This document shows, piece after piece, positions 18,044-27,387 of a stretch of 64,000 nt of DNA. Each line of letters starts with the position of its first letter. Position 1 is the first letter of the stretch. Made by a program: the position numbers and the translations under genes. The notes under the pieces are model-generated. The model made no database searches and had not been told where the DNA came from. It saw only the letters and a program-made list of their open reading frames with translations. The stretch comes from Anaerococcus provencensis (GTDB taxonomy: Bacteria > Bacillota > Clostridia > Tissierellales > Peptoniphilaceae). Location: the NCBI RefSeq assembly GCF_000312365.2, contig NZ_HG003685.1, positions 102,502 to 166,501 of the forward strand, read 5' to 3'.

Positions 18044-19408
18044 ATGAGTGAAGCTACTATAGCAGCAATTTCCACTCCAACTGGTACCGGTGGTATATCC
18101 ATTGTTAGGATGAGTGGAGATAAGAGCAAAGAAATAATTGATAAAATATTCTCTCCTCTTGCTGGTGGTCCAATAGATAGAAAAAAGGACAACCGCAGGA
18201 TGAGATATGGAAATATTGTGGACGGAGATGAAGTCATAGATGAGGTTATGGTTTCCTTTATGGCAGGGCCTGCCACCTACACACGCGAAGATATCGTAGA
18301 GATCAATTGCCACGGTTCCTTTATTTCTGTCAAAAAGATATTAAACTTAGTTTTGGATTCTGGGGCAGTTTTAGCTGAGCCTGGTGAATTTACCAAACGT
18401 GCCTTTTTAAATGGTAGGATAGACCTATCCCAAGCTGAGGCAGTTTTGGATATTATTAATTCCACCAACGACATGAGTCAAGCCCAAGGAATTAATCAAC
18501 TACGTGGGTCATTAAAAGACGAGATTGAAAAAATAAGACAATCCTTGCTTGAGGCCCTATCACGTCTGGAGTACTCTATAAACTTCACAGAAGATGGCGA
18601 AGATCTAGAACCAGATGAGATAATAGCCTATATGGACCAGGCCAAATACCTAATTGACAAATTATTAAACACTTCCAATAAGGGGAAAATTATAAAAGAT
18701 GGTATAAATACAACTATTATCGGCAAGCCAAATGTGGGCAAGTCTTCCCTATTAAATGCCCTCTTAAAAGAAAATCGTGCCATAGTTACAGATATTCCTG
18801 GGACTACTCGTGATTTGATCAGTGAATATATCAACCTTGGATCTTTTACCCTAAAAATAAACGATACAGCTGGTATCCGTGATACAGAAGATATAGTAGA
18901 AAAAATTGGTGTAGATAAGTCAATTGAACTTTCCCAATCTAGTGATCTTATCATAGCTATTTTTGATGCATCAAGAGAGTTTGACCATGAAGACGAAAAA
19001 ATCCTAGACCTTATCAAGGATAAAAACACTATCATAATCTTAAATAAGCAAGATTTATCTACTAAATTTGATAAATCAAAATTTGCTATGGACCTACCTA
19101 TTATCGAAGCTTCCATGACAGAAAATATTGGCATAGATAAGCTGGAAGAAACCATAACAGATATCTTTGATACAAGTGAGATCAACCGCGAGTCTATTTT
19201 GATTACAAACACTCGCCACGAAAGATTATTAAACTCTGCGAGAGAAAAATTAGCTTCTTCCCTTAATGATATAAGGATAGGCATACCTCTTGATGCAGTT
19301 GAAGTTGACCTAAGAGGGTCATATGACGACTTGGGTTTGATAATTGGTCAATCAGTTTCAGATGAGATAATGGATAAAGTATTTAAGGAGTTTTGTGTTG
19401 GAAAATAA
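18044..19408 (+). CDS. mnmE: tRNA modification GTPase MnmE
   Basis: GTPase that with MnmG builds the 5-carboxymethylaminomethyl group on U34 of certain tRNAs. The start used is the ATG at 18044 ([20 protein letters not shown]), with AAGGAG 6 bases upstream; the in-frame TTG/ATG-like reading at 18020 adds 8 residues without support. The N-terminal folate-binding domain carries '[20 protein letters not shown]'. The G domain has GKPNVGKSS (G1), [15 protein letters not shown] (G3) and NKQD (G4). It ends in the catalytic FCVGK (C-x-G-K). It is overlapped by mnmG. Confidence 0.96.
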   Translation: MSEATIAAISTPTGTGGISIVRMSGDKSKEIIDKIFSPLAGGPIDRKKDNRRMRYGNIVDGDEVIDEVMVSFMAGPATYTREDIVEINCHGSFISVKKILNLVLDSGAVLAEPGEFTKRAFLNGRIDLSQAEAVLDIINSTNDMSQAQGINQLRGSLKDEIEKIRQSLLEALSRLEYSINFTEDGEDLEPDEIIAYMDQAKYLIDKLLNTSNKGKIIKDGINTTIIGKPNVGKSSLLNALLKENRAIVTDIPGTTRDLISEYINLGSFTLKINDTAGIRDTEDIVEKIGVDKSIELSQSSDLIIAIFDASREFDHEDEKILDLIKDKNTIIILNKQDLSTKFDKSKFAMDLPIIEASMTENIGIDKLEETITDIFDTSEINRESILITNTRHERLLNSAREKLASSLNDIRIGIPLDAVEVDLRGSYDDLGLIIGQSVSDEIMDKVFKEFCVGK

Positions 19409-21290
19409 ATATGTACAAAAATCCTATGATGTAGTTGTAATTGGCGCAGGCCATGCAGGTTGTGAAGCAGCCCTAGCTTCTGCTCGCTTGGGCATGTCTA
19501 CCCTAATCCTTACAACAAGTCTAGAGTCAATCGCCGATATGCCTTGTAACCCAAACATAGGTGGAACAGGCAAGGGTCACTTAGTACGTGAAGTTGACGC
19601 CTTGGGCGGACAAATGGCTAAGGTAATTGATGCGACTTTCATACAATCTAGGATGCTAAATACCAGTAAGGGTCCAGCTGTTCACTCACTTAGAGTTCAA
19701 GCTGACAAGAGAAAGTATCACGAAGTAATGAAAAAAGTCCTAGAAGATGAAGAAAACATCGACATCTTCGAGCAAGAAGTTGATAAGATAAATTATGAAG
19801 ATGGCAAAATTGTTTCATGTGAAACAATCCAAGGAGCGATCTTTCCATGCAAGGCTGTCATAGTTTGTACAGGAACTTATCTCAATGGAAAGATTCTTAT
19901 AGGAGAATTTGAAAAAGTTTCTGGTCCACACGGACTTTCTGCAGCAACTTACCTTTCTGATTGCCTAGAAGATATGGGCTTTTTCTTAAGACGTTTTAAG
20001 ACAGGAACTCCAGCAAGGGTGGATCGCAAGACTATAGACTTTTCTAAAACAGAAGTTCAAGCAGGTGATGGAGAGATTGTTCCATTTTCTTTTGCTAACG
20101 AAGATTTAGATTTTTCTGGAGCTAAACAAGAAAATTGCTATCTAACCTATACAACACCTGAGACAAAGAAAATCATCATGGATAATATCGATCGCTCCCC
20201 TATTTATGGTGGTAAGGTAAAAGGAATCGGACCTCGTTATTGTCCATCCCTTGAAGACAAGATGATTAGATTTGCAGATAGGGATACCCACCAGATTTTC
20301 TTAGAACCAGAGTCTTTGTCAACTGATGAAATCTACGTTCAAGGTGCATCTTCATCTATGCCTCAAGAAGTTCAGATGGAATTTTACAAAACTATCAACG
20401 GTCTAGAAAACGCCAAGATAATGAGACCGGCCTATGCCATCGAATACGATATGATCGACACACGTGAGCTTAACCTTACTTTGGAATCAAAGGCTTATTC
20501 TGGCTTATATTTTGCTGGCCAAATCAATGGATCTAGTGGCTATGAAGAAGCTGCCAGCCAAGGTCTTATGGCAGGAATAAATGCAGCCTTAAAAATCAAG
20601 GGCCAAGATCCATTTATCCTTGACCGTTCAGATGCTTACATTGGTGTTCTTATAGATGACTTGGTAACTGAGGGAACTAATGAGCCTTATAGAATGATGA
20701 CAAGTAGGTGTGAATACCGCTTGACCTTACGCCAAGATAACGCCGATCATAGGCTAACAGAAAAAGGCTACAAGATTGGTTTGGTTGATGAAGAACGCTA
20801 TCAAAAAATGCTTAGCAAATACCAAGCTATTGAGAATGAAAAAGCAAGACTTAAAAAAATAATGATGACGCCAACAAAAGAAACCAATCAAAAGTTAGAA
20901 GAATTTGGATCAAACCCACTTGTAACTGGAGTTTCTTTATACGATTTAATAAAAAGACCAGAACTAGATTATAAAGTTCTAGAAGTATTTGACCCTGATA
21001 GACCAGAGCTTCCAAAGTTCCAACAAATCCAAGTTCAAACTGAAATCAAATACGAGGGCTATATTGCCAAACAAATGGCTGATATAGAGAAATTTAAAAA
21101 ACTTGAAGCAAAGAAATTGCCAGAAGATATAGACTATGAAAAGATTGCTGGTCTTAAAAAAGAAGCAGCTAGCAAGCTAAATGAAATCAAACCATCTTCA
21201 GTTGGACAAGCAAGCAGGATTTCCGGAGTAAGTCCTGCAGATATAAATGTTTTGCTCATAAGATTAAAGACAGGAGAAGTTAGTGGATAA
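19395..21290 (+). CDS. mnmG: tRNA uridine 5-carboxymethylaminomethyl modification enzyme MnmG
   Basis: FAD-dependent partner of MnmE, 631 residues. The N-terminal dinucleotide-binding motif is [20 protein letters not shown]; '[20 protein letters not shown]' and 'LKTGTPAR'-type ([11 protein letters not shown]) motifs follow, then '[14 protein letters not shown]' and the C-terminal helical MnmE-binding domain ending '[17 protein letters not shown]'. It starts at GTG 19395 or TTG 19398; AAGGAG upstream fits the TTG spacing (7) slightly better. It overlaps mnmE by 14 bases. A parS site (19811-19826) lies inside the gene. Confidence 0.96.
   Translation: MLENKYVQKSYDVVVIGAGHAGCEAALASARLGMSTLILTTSLESIADMPCNPNIGGTGKGHLVREVDALGGQMAKVIDATFIQSRMLNTSKGPAVHSLRVQADKRKYHEVMKKVLEDEENIDIFEQEVDKINYEDGKIVSCETIQGAIFPCKAVIVCTGTYLNGKILIGEFEKVSGPHGLSAATYLSDCLEDMGFFLRRFKTGTPARVDRKTIDFSKTEVQAGDGEIVPFSFANEDLDFSGAKQENCYLTYTTPETKKIIMDNIDRSPIYGGKVKGIGPRYCPSLEDKMIRFADRDTHQIFLEPESLSTDEIYVQGASSSMPQEVQMEFYKTINGLENAKIMRPAYAIEYDMIDTRELNLTLESKAYSGLYFAGQINGSSGYEEAASQGLMAGINAALKIKGQDPFILDRSDAYIGVLIDDLVTEGTNEPYRMMTSRCEYRLTLRQDNADHRLTEKGYKIGLVDEERYQKMLSKYQAIENEKARLKKIMMTPTKETNQKLEEFGSNPLVTGVSLYDLIKRPELDYKVLEVFDPDRPELPKFQQIQVQTEIKYEGYIAKQMADIEKFKKLEAKKLPEDIDYEKIAGLKKEAASKLNEIKPSSVGQASRISGVSPADINVLLIRLKTGEVSG
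19811..19826. other. parS site 1
   Basis: TGTTTCATGTGAAACA, one base off the canonical TGTTTCACGTGAAACA ParB binding site. It is inside mnmG. Same sequence as site 3 and the reverse complement of sites 2 and 4. Confidence 0.85.
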
Positions 21291-21921
21291 GGAAAAAATG
21301 TATGAAATTTATACCAACTACTTATTGGAAGTAAATTCTCATACCAATTTAACAAGTATTACGGATCCTAAGGAAATTGAAATAAAACACTACCAAGACT
21401 CACTTTCTGTTTTGCCTTATATAAAGGAAGGTTCTAAGGTTTTGGATATAGGAGCCGGGGCAGGATTTCCCGGCATACCCTTACGTATAGAAAAAGACAT
21501 AGACCTAACACTTATAGATAGTGTAAACAAAAAAGTTAACTTTATGAATGAAGTAATAGAAAAGCTTGGTCTTGATAAGGCCATTGCTATTCATACAAGG
21601 GCAGAAGATTTTGCTAAGGAAAAACGTGAAACTTACGATGTAGTTGTAAGTCGTGCTGTAGCAAATATGTCCACCCTATCAGAATACTGCCTACCTTTCT
21701 TAAAAACTGGCGGCATATTTGTAGCATTAAAAGGTCCTAAGGCTAATGAGGAATTAGAACAAGCTAAAAACGCAATAAAGATCTTGGGAGGCAAGGTTAA
21801 AAAAATTGACCGCTTTGACCTAGATGGCAACGAGAGAGTAAATGTTATCGTCGATAAAGTTCATCCTACAAAAAAACAATATCCAAGGGGAAAGAATCTC
21901 CCTAAAAAGAATCCTTTGTAA
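21283..21921 (+). CDS. rsmG: 16S rRNA (guanine-527-N7) methyltransferase
   Basis: 212-residue SAM-dependent methyltransferase (GidB family) that methylates G527 of 16S rRNA; loss gives low-level streptomycin resistance in other bacteria. The SAM motif is [15 protein letters not shown], followed by '[20 protein letters not shown]'-type spacing and the [18 protein letters not shown] motif. It starts with GTG at 21283, with AGGAG 6 bases upstream, and overlaps mnmG by 8 bases. The terminator hairpin overlaps its stop codon, and a parS site follows at once. Confidence 0.95.
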   Translation: MDKEKMYEIYTNYLLEVNSHTNLTSITDPKEIEIKHYQDSLSVLPYIKEGSKVLDIGAGAGFPGIPLRIEKDIDLTLIDSVNKKVNFMNEVIEKLGLDKAIAIHTRAEDFAKEKRETYDVVVSRAVANMSTLSEYCLPFLKTGGIFVALKGPKANEELEQAKNAIKILGGKVKKIDRFDLDGNERVNVIVDKVHPTKKQYPRGKNLPKKNPL

Positions 21922-21938
21922 AATTCAAAGGATTTTTT
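21910..21938 (+). terminator. Terminator of the mnmE-mnmG-rsmG operon
   Basis: Stem AATCCTTTG / CAAAGGATT with a 7-base loop, running into TTTTTTT. It overlaps the rsmG stop and abuts parS site 2. Confidence 0.85.
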
Positions 21939-21954
21939 TGTTTCACATGAAACA
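21939..21954. other. parS site 2
   Basis: TGTTTCACATGAAACA, intergenic, directly after the rsmG terminator T run. Reverse complement of the variant at sites 1 and 3. Confidence 0.88.
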
Positions 21955-21990
21955 TTTGGGTATATATGTAAAAAACATGAAAGGATTATT

Positions 21991-22749
21991 ATGAGCAAAA
22001 CAAAGGAATTTTTAAAAATTATTGGAAGTCTAGTCCTGCTTATTATTTTAACAGCACTTGTTGGAGTTTTTCTAGGTTGGGCAGGATTTAATCCTAATAC
22101 TCCCGGTGCAGGGATTATCGCCGTACTACTCTCACAACTTATTTTTGGGATTTGTACTTATTTAATTATTAAGAAAAAAGATATAGATATCAAAGACAGG
22201 GGTATTCTAAAAGACTCTTGGAAGATGATAATTATTGGTCTTGGAACAGCTGGTTTTGGAAATATACTTTTAAGCCAGGTAGTAATGGCCCTTGGTGAAG
22301 ATAATGCTTTGATAAAAAATTCATATGATTTGCTAAACACAGCTTTTGGCACAACCAATACATTTGAAACTGTGATTCAAATATTAGTATTGGTTATCGT
22401 AGCACCTATTGTAGAAGAGTATCTTTTCAGAGGATATGTATTTACAGAATGTAAGAAGATGTTTTCTTTAACAGCATCACTTATTCTAAATGGTTTGCTT
22501 TTTGGCCTCTTTCATATGAACTTATTGCAAGGGATAAATACATTTTTCTTAGCAATTGTTCTATCATTAATTTACTATCATAGGGCAAATATAAAGGATA
22601 ATATTTTAGTTCATATGACTAATAATGCAGTGGCTGTTTTGCCAGCATTTTTCCCGCAAGCATTTACATTCATAACGGGCATAACTATTATTTCTATAAT
22701 ACTTGGTCTATACTTTTTGGTAAAAATTTGCAGAGAAAAATCAGCCTAA
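21991..22749 (+). CDS. CPBP family intramembrane glutamic protease
   Basis: 252-residue membrane protein of the CAAX protease/bacteriocin-processing (CPBP, Abi) family. About seven transmembrane helices are visible. Motif 1 is 'VAPIVEEYLFRGYVF' (EExxxR), motif 2 is 'LNGLLFGLFHMN' (FxxxH) and motif 3 is 'VHMTNNAVAVL' (HxxxN/B-like). All catalytic residues are present. Such proteins act in bacteriocin self-immunity or in processing of prenylated or peptide substrates; the substrate here is unknown. It is a stand-alone gene between rsmG and the converging fabK. Confidence 0.88.
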   Translation: MSKTKEFLKIIGSLVLLIILTALVGVFLGWAGFNPNTPGAGIIAVLLSQLIFGICTYLIIKKKDIDIKDRGILKDSWKMIIIGLGTAGFGNILLSQVVMALGEDNALIKNSYDLLNTAFGTTNTFETVIQILVLVIVAPIVEEYLFRGYVFTECKKMFSLTASLILNGLLFGLFHMNLLQGINTFFLAIVLSLIYYHRANIKDNILVHMTNNAVAVLPAFFPQAFTFITGITIISIILGLYFLVKICREKSA

Positions 22750-22764
22750 GAAGGCTGATTTTTT
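22736..22764. terminator. Bidirectional terminator between CPBP protease and fabK
   Basis: Stem AAAAATCAGCC / GGCTGATTTTT with a 6-base loop, flanked by A and T runs. It serves both converging genes. Confidence 0.85.
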
Positions 22765-22767
22765 ATC

Positions 22768-23715
22768 TTAGAAAAACTTCTTTGCTTTTTCAATATTTTC
22801 TAAGGCTTTATTGTATTCTTCCTTTATTTCTTCAAATATTTCTGCAACACTTTGTTTTTTATCTATTAGACCTATAGATGTACCAGCCATCATTGATCCT
22901 GTTTTTCTATCGCCTTCAAATACGGCACGTTTTAAAGTGCCTGTGTAAAGTTCTATAAATTCTTCTTCACTTGCTCCGCGTTTTTCATATTCCAAACTTT
23001 GTTTAGTCATATCATTTGCTATTTGTCTTACTGGATCTCCGGCCAAAGTTCCTGTGATATCTGTTTCGTACTCTTTGGCATCTATAATTGCCTCCTTGTA
23101 ACCATCGTGAACTTCACATTCATCAGCTACTAAAAATCTTGTTCCCATTTGCACTCCAGCTGCTCCCATAACTTGGGCTGCAAGTACTTGAGCGCCATCA
23201 GCGTACCCTCCTGCAGCTACTACTGGAAGTTTGGTAGCCTTGATAGTTGGTATGAGGGAAGCCATAGATGTTGCTTTAGATAAGTGACCTCCTGCTTCAA
23301 GACCTTCTAGTATTACACCATCTGCTCCAAGGTCTTCACATTTTTTGGCCATTTTTGAATTACCAATCAAACAATATACTGTTTTACCCGCTTCTTTTAA
23401 TATAGGAACATATTTGGCAGGATTTCCACCAGAAATAGTTACGAATTTTACATCTGAGTTTTTGATAAATTCTAATTTCTCTTCTCTGTCTGGCTCAATT
23501 AAAACTAGGTTAACTCCAAAGTATTTGTCATCATCTATCAATCCTTTTGCAATTTCATATTCTTTTATAAATTCATCGGTAAAAAGTCCGCCTGTTCCTA
23601 CTAAGCCTAGACCACCTGCATTTGAAACTGCTGCTGCTAATTTACCACGCGATATGCGCGCCATCCCACCTTGAATGATAGGATATTTGATATTTAATAA
23701 TTCTGCTATATTCAT
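22768..23715 (-). CDS. fabK: FMN-dependent enoyl-ACP reductase (FabK) / nitronate monooxygenase family
   Basis: 315-residue TIM-barrel flavoprotein. It opens with 'LLNIKYPIIQGGMARISRGK'; the motifs 'NAGGLGLVGTGG', 'EGLEAGGHLSKATSMASLIP' and 'VVAAGGYADGAQVLAAQVMG' bind FMN and substrate. The 'EAGGH' histidine and the 'MAGTSIGLI' C-terminal segment fit FabK, which reduces enoyl-ACP in fatty acid elongation. The sister nitronate monooxygenases share much of this, so FabK is a probable rather than certain call. It stands alone here, not in a fab cluster. Ribosome binding site AAGGAG, 6 bases from the ATG. Divergent from cinA. Confidence 0.82.
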   Translation of the reverse strand: MNIAELLNIKYPIIQGGMARISRGKLAAAVSNAGGLGLVGTGGLFTDEFIKEYEIAKGLIDDDKYFGVNLVLIEPDREEKLEFIKNSDVKFVTISGGNPAKYVPILKEAGKTVYCLIGNSKMAKKCEDLGADGVILEGLEAGGHLSKATSMASLIPTIKATKLPVVAAGGYADGAQVLAAQVMGAAGVQMGTRFLVADECEVHDGYKEAIIDAKEYETDITGTLAGDPVRQIANDMTKQSLEYEKRGASEEEFIELYTGTLKRAVFEGDRKTGSMMAGTSIGLIDKKQSVAEIFEEIKEEYNKALENIEKAKKFF

Positions 23716-23800
23716 ATATTTCTCCTTTGCTAAGTTTATACCCTATTATATTTTTTCATATCATATCTTTGTGGTATACTATATTAGAAATGGAGTAATT

Positions 23801-25015
23801 ATGGATGCACAAATTTTTTCTATAGGAACAGAAATATTACTGGGAAATATAGTAGATACTAATTCAAAATTCATAGCAGAAAAATTAAGAGAATTAGGAA
23901 TCAATTTATACAAGATGGAAACCGTTGGTGATAATTTTAATAGACTTGTAGAAGCCTTTAAAGCTTGCGATGGCAAGGTGGATTTTGTAATCACAAGTGG
24001 GGGACTTGGACCAACGCCAGATGATTTAACTAAGGAAGCTCTTATCACAGCTTTGGAACAAGATTCTGTACTTCACCAAGAATCATATGATGCCTTGGTA
24101 GATTATTTTAATGGAAGTAAGAAAAAGGCAGATGAGAATATCAAACAGGCAATGTTTCCAAAAGAAGCAATAGTTTTGAAAAATCCTGCTGGCACAGCTC
24201 CCGGAGGAATTTTTACTTCAAAGACAGGTACAAAATATATAATTATGCCAGGTCCACCAAATGAGATGGAGCTCATGTTTACAAATGAAGTAATGAAATT
24301 CCTACCTCATGATGCTTATATGAAGTCAGTATTTGCTCAAATTGCACTCTTGGGTGAATGGGAAATGGCTCAAAAAATAGATCTTGATAGAGAAAAACCT
24401 ACTATTAGCCCATACATAACAAGCGAGGGACCAGTATTAAGAATTACTGCCAAAGATAAGAGTGAAGCTGAAGTTGATAGGCAGATTAAAAAGGGAATAG
24501 CAATAGTAGAAGAAAATCTTTCTCCCTATTTGATTACCTGTGAAGATATAAAAAAAGAAGAAGTGCTAATTAATTTGCTCAAAGAAAGAGAAGAATGCAT
24601 ATCAACAGCAGAGTCTATAACAGGTGGTCTTATTGCTTCGTCAATTATCGATATTCCTGGTGCAAGTGAAGTGCTAAAAGAATCTTATATAGTATATTCC
24701 AACCAAGCAAAAGAAAAACTATTAAATGTTTCATGTGAAACAATTAAGAAGCATGATGTAGTGAGTGAAGAAGTTTTAGTTCAAATGTTAGATGGCCTGT
24801 ACCAAATAAGTCAAAGTGAACTTAGCATTGCAACTACAGGCTATGCCCACACAGGAGAGGTTTTTTTAGGGGTCTTATATAAAGGAAAGAAATACATAAA
24901 ACACTTGCAACTTAATGGTGATAGAAACAGAGTAAGACTAAGAACAAAAAATCATGCTATAGATATGGCGATTTTAATTATGAGAGGTGTATATGAAAGT
25001 AATATCGGTATTTAA
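23801..25015 (+). CDS. cinA: CinA family nicotinamide-nucleotide amidohydrolase
   Basis: Two-domain protein of 404 residues. The N-terminal molybdopterin-binding-like (COG1058) domain opens with 'IFSIGTEILLGNIVDTNSKF' and contains 'TSGGLGPTPDDLTKEAL'. The C-terminal CinA amidase domain contains 'CISTAESITGGLIASSI', with the catalytic Ser/Thr region. It recycles NMN; in competent Firmicutes it is co-induced with recA. The ATG at 23801 is chosen because TGGAG lies 5 bases upstream and the family start follows; a longer in-frame reading back to 23675 is non-homologous and hydrophobic. It overlaps parA by 23 bases. parS site 3 is inside. Confidence 0.94.
   Translation: MDAQIFSIGTEILLGNIVDTNSKFIAEKLRELGINLYKMETVGDNFNRLVEAFKACDGKVDFVITSGGLGPTPDDLTKEALITALEQDSVLHQESYDALVDYFNGSKKKADENIKQAMFPKEAIVLKNPAGTAPGGIFTSKTGTKYIIMPGPPNEMELMFTNEVMKFLPHDAYMKSVFAQIALLGEWEMAQKIDLDREKPTISPYITSEGPVLRITAKDKSEAEVDRQIKKGIAIVEENLSPYLITCEDIKKEEVLINLLKEREECISTAESITGGLIASSIIDIPGASEVLKESYIVYSNQAKEKLLNVSCETIKKHDVVSEEVLVQMLDGLYQISQSELSIATTGYAHTGEVFLGVLYKGKKYIKHLQLNGDRNRVRLRTKNHAIDMAILIMRGVYESNIGI
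24727..24742. other. parS site 3
   Basis: TGTTTCATGTGAAACA inside cinA, about 250 bases upstream of parA. Confidence 0.85.
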
Positions 25016-25952
25016 TCAGAAGGGGGGAGTTGGAAAGACAACCACAGTTGTAAACCTAGCAGTAGCCCTTGCAAACTTATCTAAAAAAGTCTTGGTAGTA
25101 GATATAGATCCTCAAGCTAATACAACTTCCGGATTGGGTCTAGATAAGTACAATATAGATACTTCTTTGTATGACTTATTTTATGCCAATGAAGAAGTTG
25201 AAATGTCAGAAGATAGTGAAACTGTAGAAGAAGTTGGTGTTATTGCTAATGATGAAAGTGAAGAAGTAAATGACCAAGTAAATATAGAAGAAGTAAACAA
25301 AGAAACCTATGAAGTAGAAGAAGATGATTCTAATGAGGAAAAATCTGATCATTTGGAAGAGATAGAAGAACCGGAATCCATTGACATTAATGAATACATA
25401 AGTCAAACAAAATCAGGTGTAGATATTATCCCATCTGAAGCAGCTCTTTCTGGTCTAGAGGTTGAATTGGTAGCCCTTGATCCAATAGAGCGAACCCAAC
25501 AATTAAAAGGATTGATTGCAGATATAGATGGTTATGACTATGTACTAATTGACTGCCCACCTTCTCTAGGTCTTCTGTCAATCAATGCTCTAGTTGCTAG
25601 TGATTCGATTGTAATTCCTGTACAGGCTGAATATTATGCTCTTGAAGGAATTTCTGAATTGATGAATACCTTTAATCTTGTAAAAAAACAACTTAATACA
25701 GACTTAGAAATAGAAGGTGTCCTACTAACGATGTTTGATAAGAGAACATATCTATCCTATGAAGTTGTTGAAGAAGTTAAATCATATTTTAAAGATAAGG
25801 TATTTAAGGTAATGATACCTAGAAACCCAAGACTAGCTGAAGCGCCTAGCCATGGACTTTCAACTATAGAATACGACATAAAATCACCTGGTGCTTATGC
25901 CTACCAAATCCTAGCTAATGAAATAAATGAAAGTGAGAGTGTAAATGAGTAA
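24993..25952 (+). CDS. parA: Chromosome partitioning ATPase ParA (Soj) with acidic insertion
   Basis: Deviant Walker A ATPase that segregates the origin with ParB and parS and, in Firmicutes, controls DnaA. The deviant Walker A is QKGGVGKTT (about residues 8-16), Walker A' is 'VLVVDIDPQANTTSGLG' and Walker B is 'YDYVLIDCPPSLGLL'. The product is 319 residues, against about 255 for usual Soj. The surplus is an acidic, low-complexity stretch at about residues 60-135 (from EEVEMSEDSET to EEPESIDINEY) between the switch region and 'SGVDIIPSEAALSGLE'. All catalytic motifs flank it in one frame. Start at ATG 24993 with GAGAGGT upstream. It overlaps parB by 8 bases. Confidence 0.93.
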   Translation: MKVISVFNQKGGVGKTTTVVNLAVALANLSKKVLVVDIDPQANTTSGLGLDKYNIDTSLYDLFYANEEVEMSEDSETVEEVGVIANDESEEVNDQVNIEEVNKETYEVEEDDSNEEKSDHLEEIEEPESIDINEYISQTKSGVDIIPSEAALSGLEVELVALDPIERTQQLKGLIADIDGYDYVLIDCPPSLGLLSINALVASDSIVIPVQAEYYALEGISELMNTFNLVKKQLNTDLEIEGVLLTMFDKRTYLSYEVVEEVKSYFKDKVFKVMIPRNPRLAEAPSHGLSTIEYDIKSPGAYAYQILANEINESESVNE

Positions 25953-26849
25953 TAGAAGAGCCTTAGGTAGAGGTCTTAATTCATTGATTCCAGAAAACAA
26001 CAAGGAATTAAAACCAGTATTTAATTACAATAAAAAATCAGATGAAAAGAAAGAATCGACTAAAGAAGACTTATCCAAAGAAATTACTAGACTTCCGCTA
26101 GAAAAAATTAAGGCACGTGACAATCAGCCAAGAAAGTCATTTGATGATGAAAGTCTTAGTGATTTAGCTTCTTCTATAAAAGAATATGGACTACTAAATC
26201 CTATAGTTGTAACTAAAAAAGCTGACTACTACGAAATCCTTGCTGGTGAACGTAGGTACAGAGCTAGCAAACTTGCTGGTTTAGATGAAATAGATGCTAT
26301 TGTAAAAGAATTTGGTCAAAAAAATGTTGATGTATTGTCATTAGTCGAAAACATTCAAAGAGAAGACCTTAAAGCACTTGAGGAAGCCCAAGCATACCAA
26401 AAGCTATCCAAGGACCATAAAATGACTCAAGAGCAGATAGCAAAAACTGTTGGTAAATCTAGATCATATATTGCAAATACCCTAAGACTATTAAATCTAT
26501 ATGATATAGAAAAAAGAGCCTTAAATGATGGGAAAATATCTCCAAGCCAAGCTAGAACTCTTTTATCAATTGAAGACCCTAATCAAAGAAGTTTAACATT
26601 GAATGATTTTATCAATGGCAGCACCAATATAAGAAAAGTTGAAAGAAAGGTTTCGACAAAAACAGAAAAAAAGAATCAGGTCCAAACATTGATGATATAT
26701 TGTTTGAAGATTTGGAAGAAAAATTTATGGAAAAACTTGGTTCAAAGGTCAATGTCAAGAAATTTGGCAAGGCTTACAAGGTTACTATCGATTGTTATTC
26801 TATAGAGGATGTAGAAAAGATATATGACAAGCTCACAAAAGCTAATTGA
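25945..26849 (+). CDS. parB: Chromosome partitioning protein ParB (Spo0J), frame split at A-AAA-AAG
   Basis: CTP-dependent clamp that loads at parS. The zero frame begins MSNRRALGRGLNSLIPE and holds the CTPase domain (GERRYRASKLAGL, 'LSLVENIQREDLKALEEAQA') and the helix-turn-helix DNA-binding domain ('MTQEQIAKTVGKSRSYIANT'). At 26667-26673 it reads A-AAA-AAG. In the zero frame it goes on 43 residues of unrelated basic sequence to a stop at 26805 (286 residues). In the -1 frame from 26673 it reads ESGPNIDDILFEDLEEKF and on to the TGA at 26847-26849, the conserved C-terminal dimerisation domain, for 301 residues in total. It is either programmed -1 frameshifting or a single-base change in a 7-A run. 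The next gene's ATG (26851) sits one base after the -1 frame stop. Confidence 0.88.
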
Positions 26850-26850
26850 C

Positions 26851-27387
26851 ATGGATATTGCGACTCTCATCAAACAAACTAGAGCTAAAGAAGCTAATCC
26901 TGGCGGGGGAGCAATCTTAATATTAATTTCAAATCTTGCCATAAATTTAATGCTTATGATGGACAAAAATGATTGGGGAGAATATAAAGAATTAGCAGAT
27001 GTTTCACATGAAACAATTCTAAAATCTTCTGATAAACTTTCTATCTTAATGCAAGAGGATGTAGACAAATTTGACTTGCTTATGAAAGCATACAAGGATG
27101 GATCTTTAAATGATCGAAATTATATGGATGCATCTAGGCCTTTGCTAGATATGATTGATATTAATTTAGAGTCTATTGATGTATTAGGTTTTTATTTATC
27201 ATATGGCAAAAAATCTACCCTTACTGATGGGCAGATAGCAAATGACTTGTTAAGAACGACAAGCCTTGCTGCCCTTCCAACAATAAAGTTAAATCTTGGT
27301 CAATTTGAAGAAGAAGACTCTATTAGAGAAAAAATTGAAAATCTTTATCATAAGAATAAGTTAATAATTGAAAGAAGGAATAAATGA
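26851..27387 (+). CDS. Cyclodeaminase/cyclohydrolase (FTCD_C) family protein
   Basis: 178-residue all-helical protein of the formiminotransferase-cyclodeaminase C-terminal family. The glycine-rich 'KEANPGGGAILILISNLAIN' (family: a.PgGGs.aal.galaaal) and 'MQEDVDKFDLLMKAYKDG' (family: D..af..v..Ay) segments support this. Stand-alone members hydrolyse methenyl-tetrahydrofolate or deaminate formimino-THF; no histidine-degradation genes are nearby, so the substrate is open. The ATG at 26851 directly follows the -1 frame stop of parB; an upstream in-frame ATG at 26824 would overlap it. parS site 4 is inside the gene, and it overlaps DUF4446 by 4 bases. Confidence 0.75.
   Translation: MDIATLIKQTRAKEANPGGGAILILISNLAINLMLMMDKNDWGEYKELADVSHETILKSSDKLSILMQEDVDKFDLLMKAYKDGSLNDRNYMDASRPLLDMIDINLESIDVLGFYLSYGKKSTLTDGQIANDLLRTTSLAALPTIKLNLGQFEEEDSIREKIENLYHKNKLIIERRNK
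27000..27015. other. parS site 4
   Basis: TGTTTCACATGAAACA, inside the cyclodeaminase-like gene just downstream of parB. Same as site 2. Confidence 0.86.

Noticed and set aside
18628-19284. 218-codon minus-strand ORF antisense to mnmE
   Set aside because: It lies wholly inside the G-domain region of mnmE on the other strand, has no ribosome binding site and is Ser/Ile-rich as expected from an antisense frame. Not a gene.
22768-23715. Assigning the fabK gene firmly as nitronate monooxygenase
   Set aside because: The families share most motifs; the EAGGH and GYADG blocks and length fit FabK, so the alternative is kept only as a caution.
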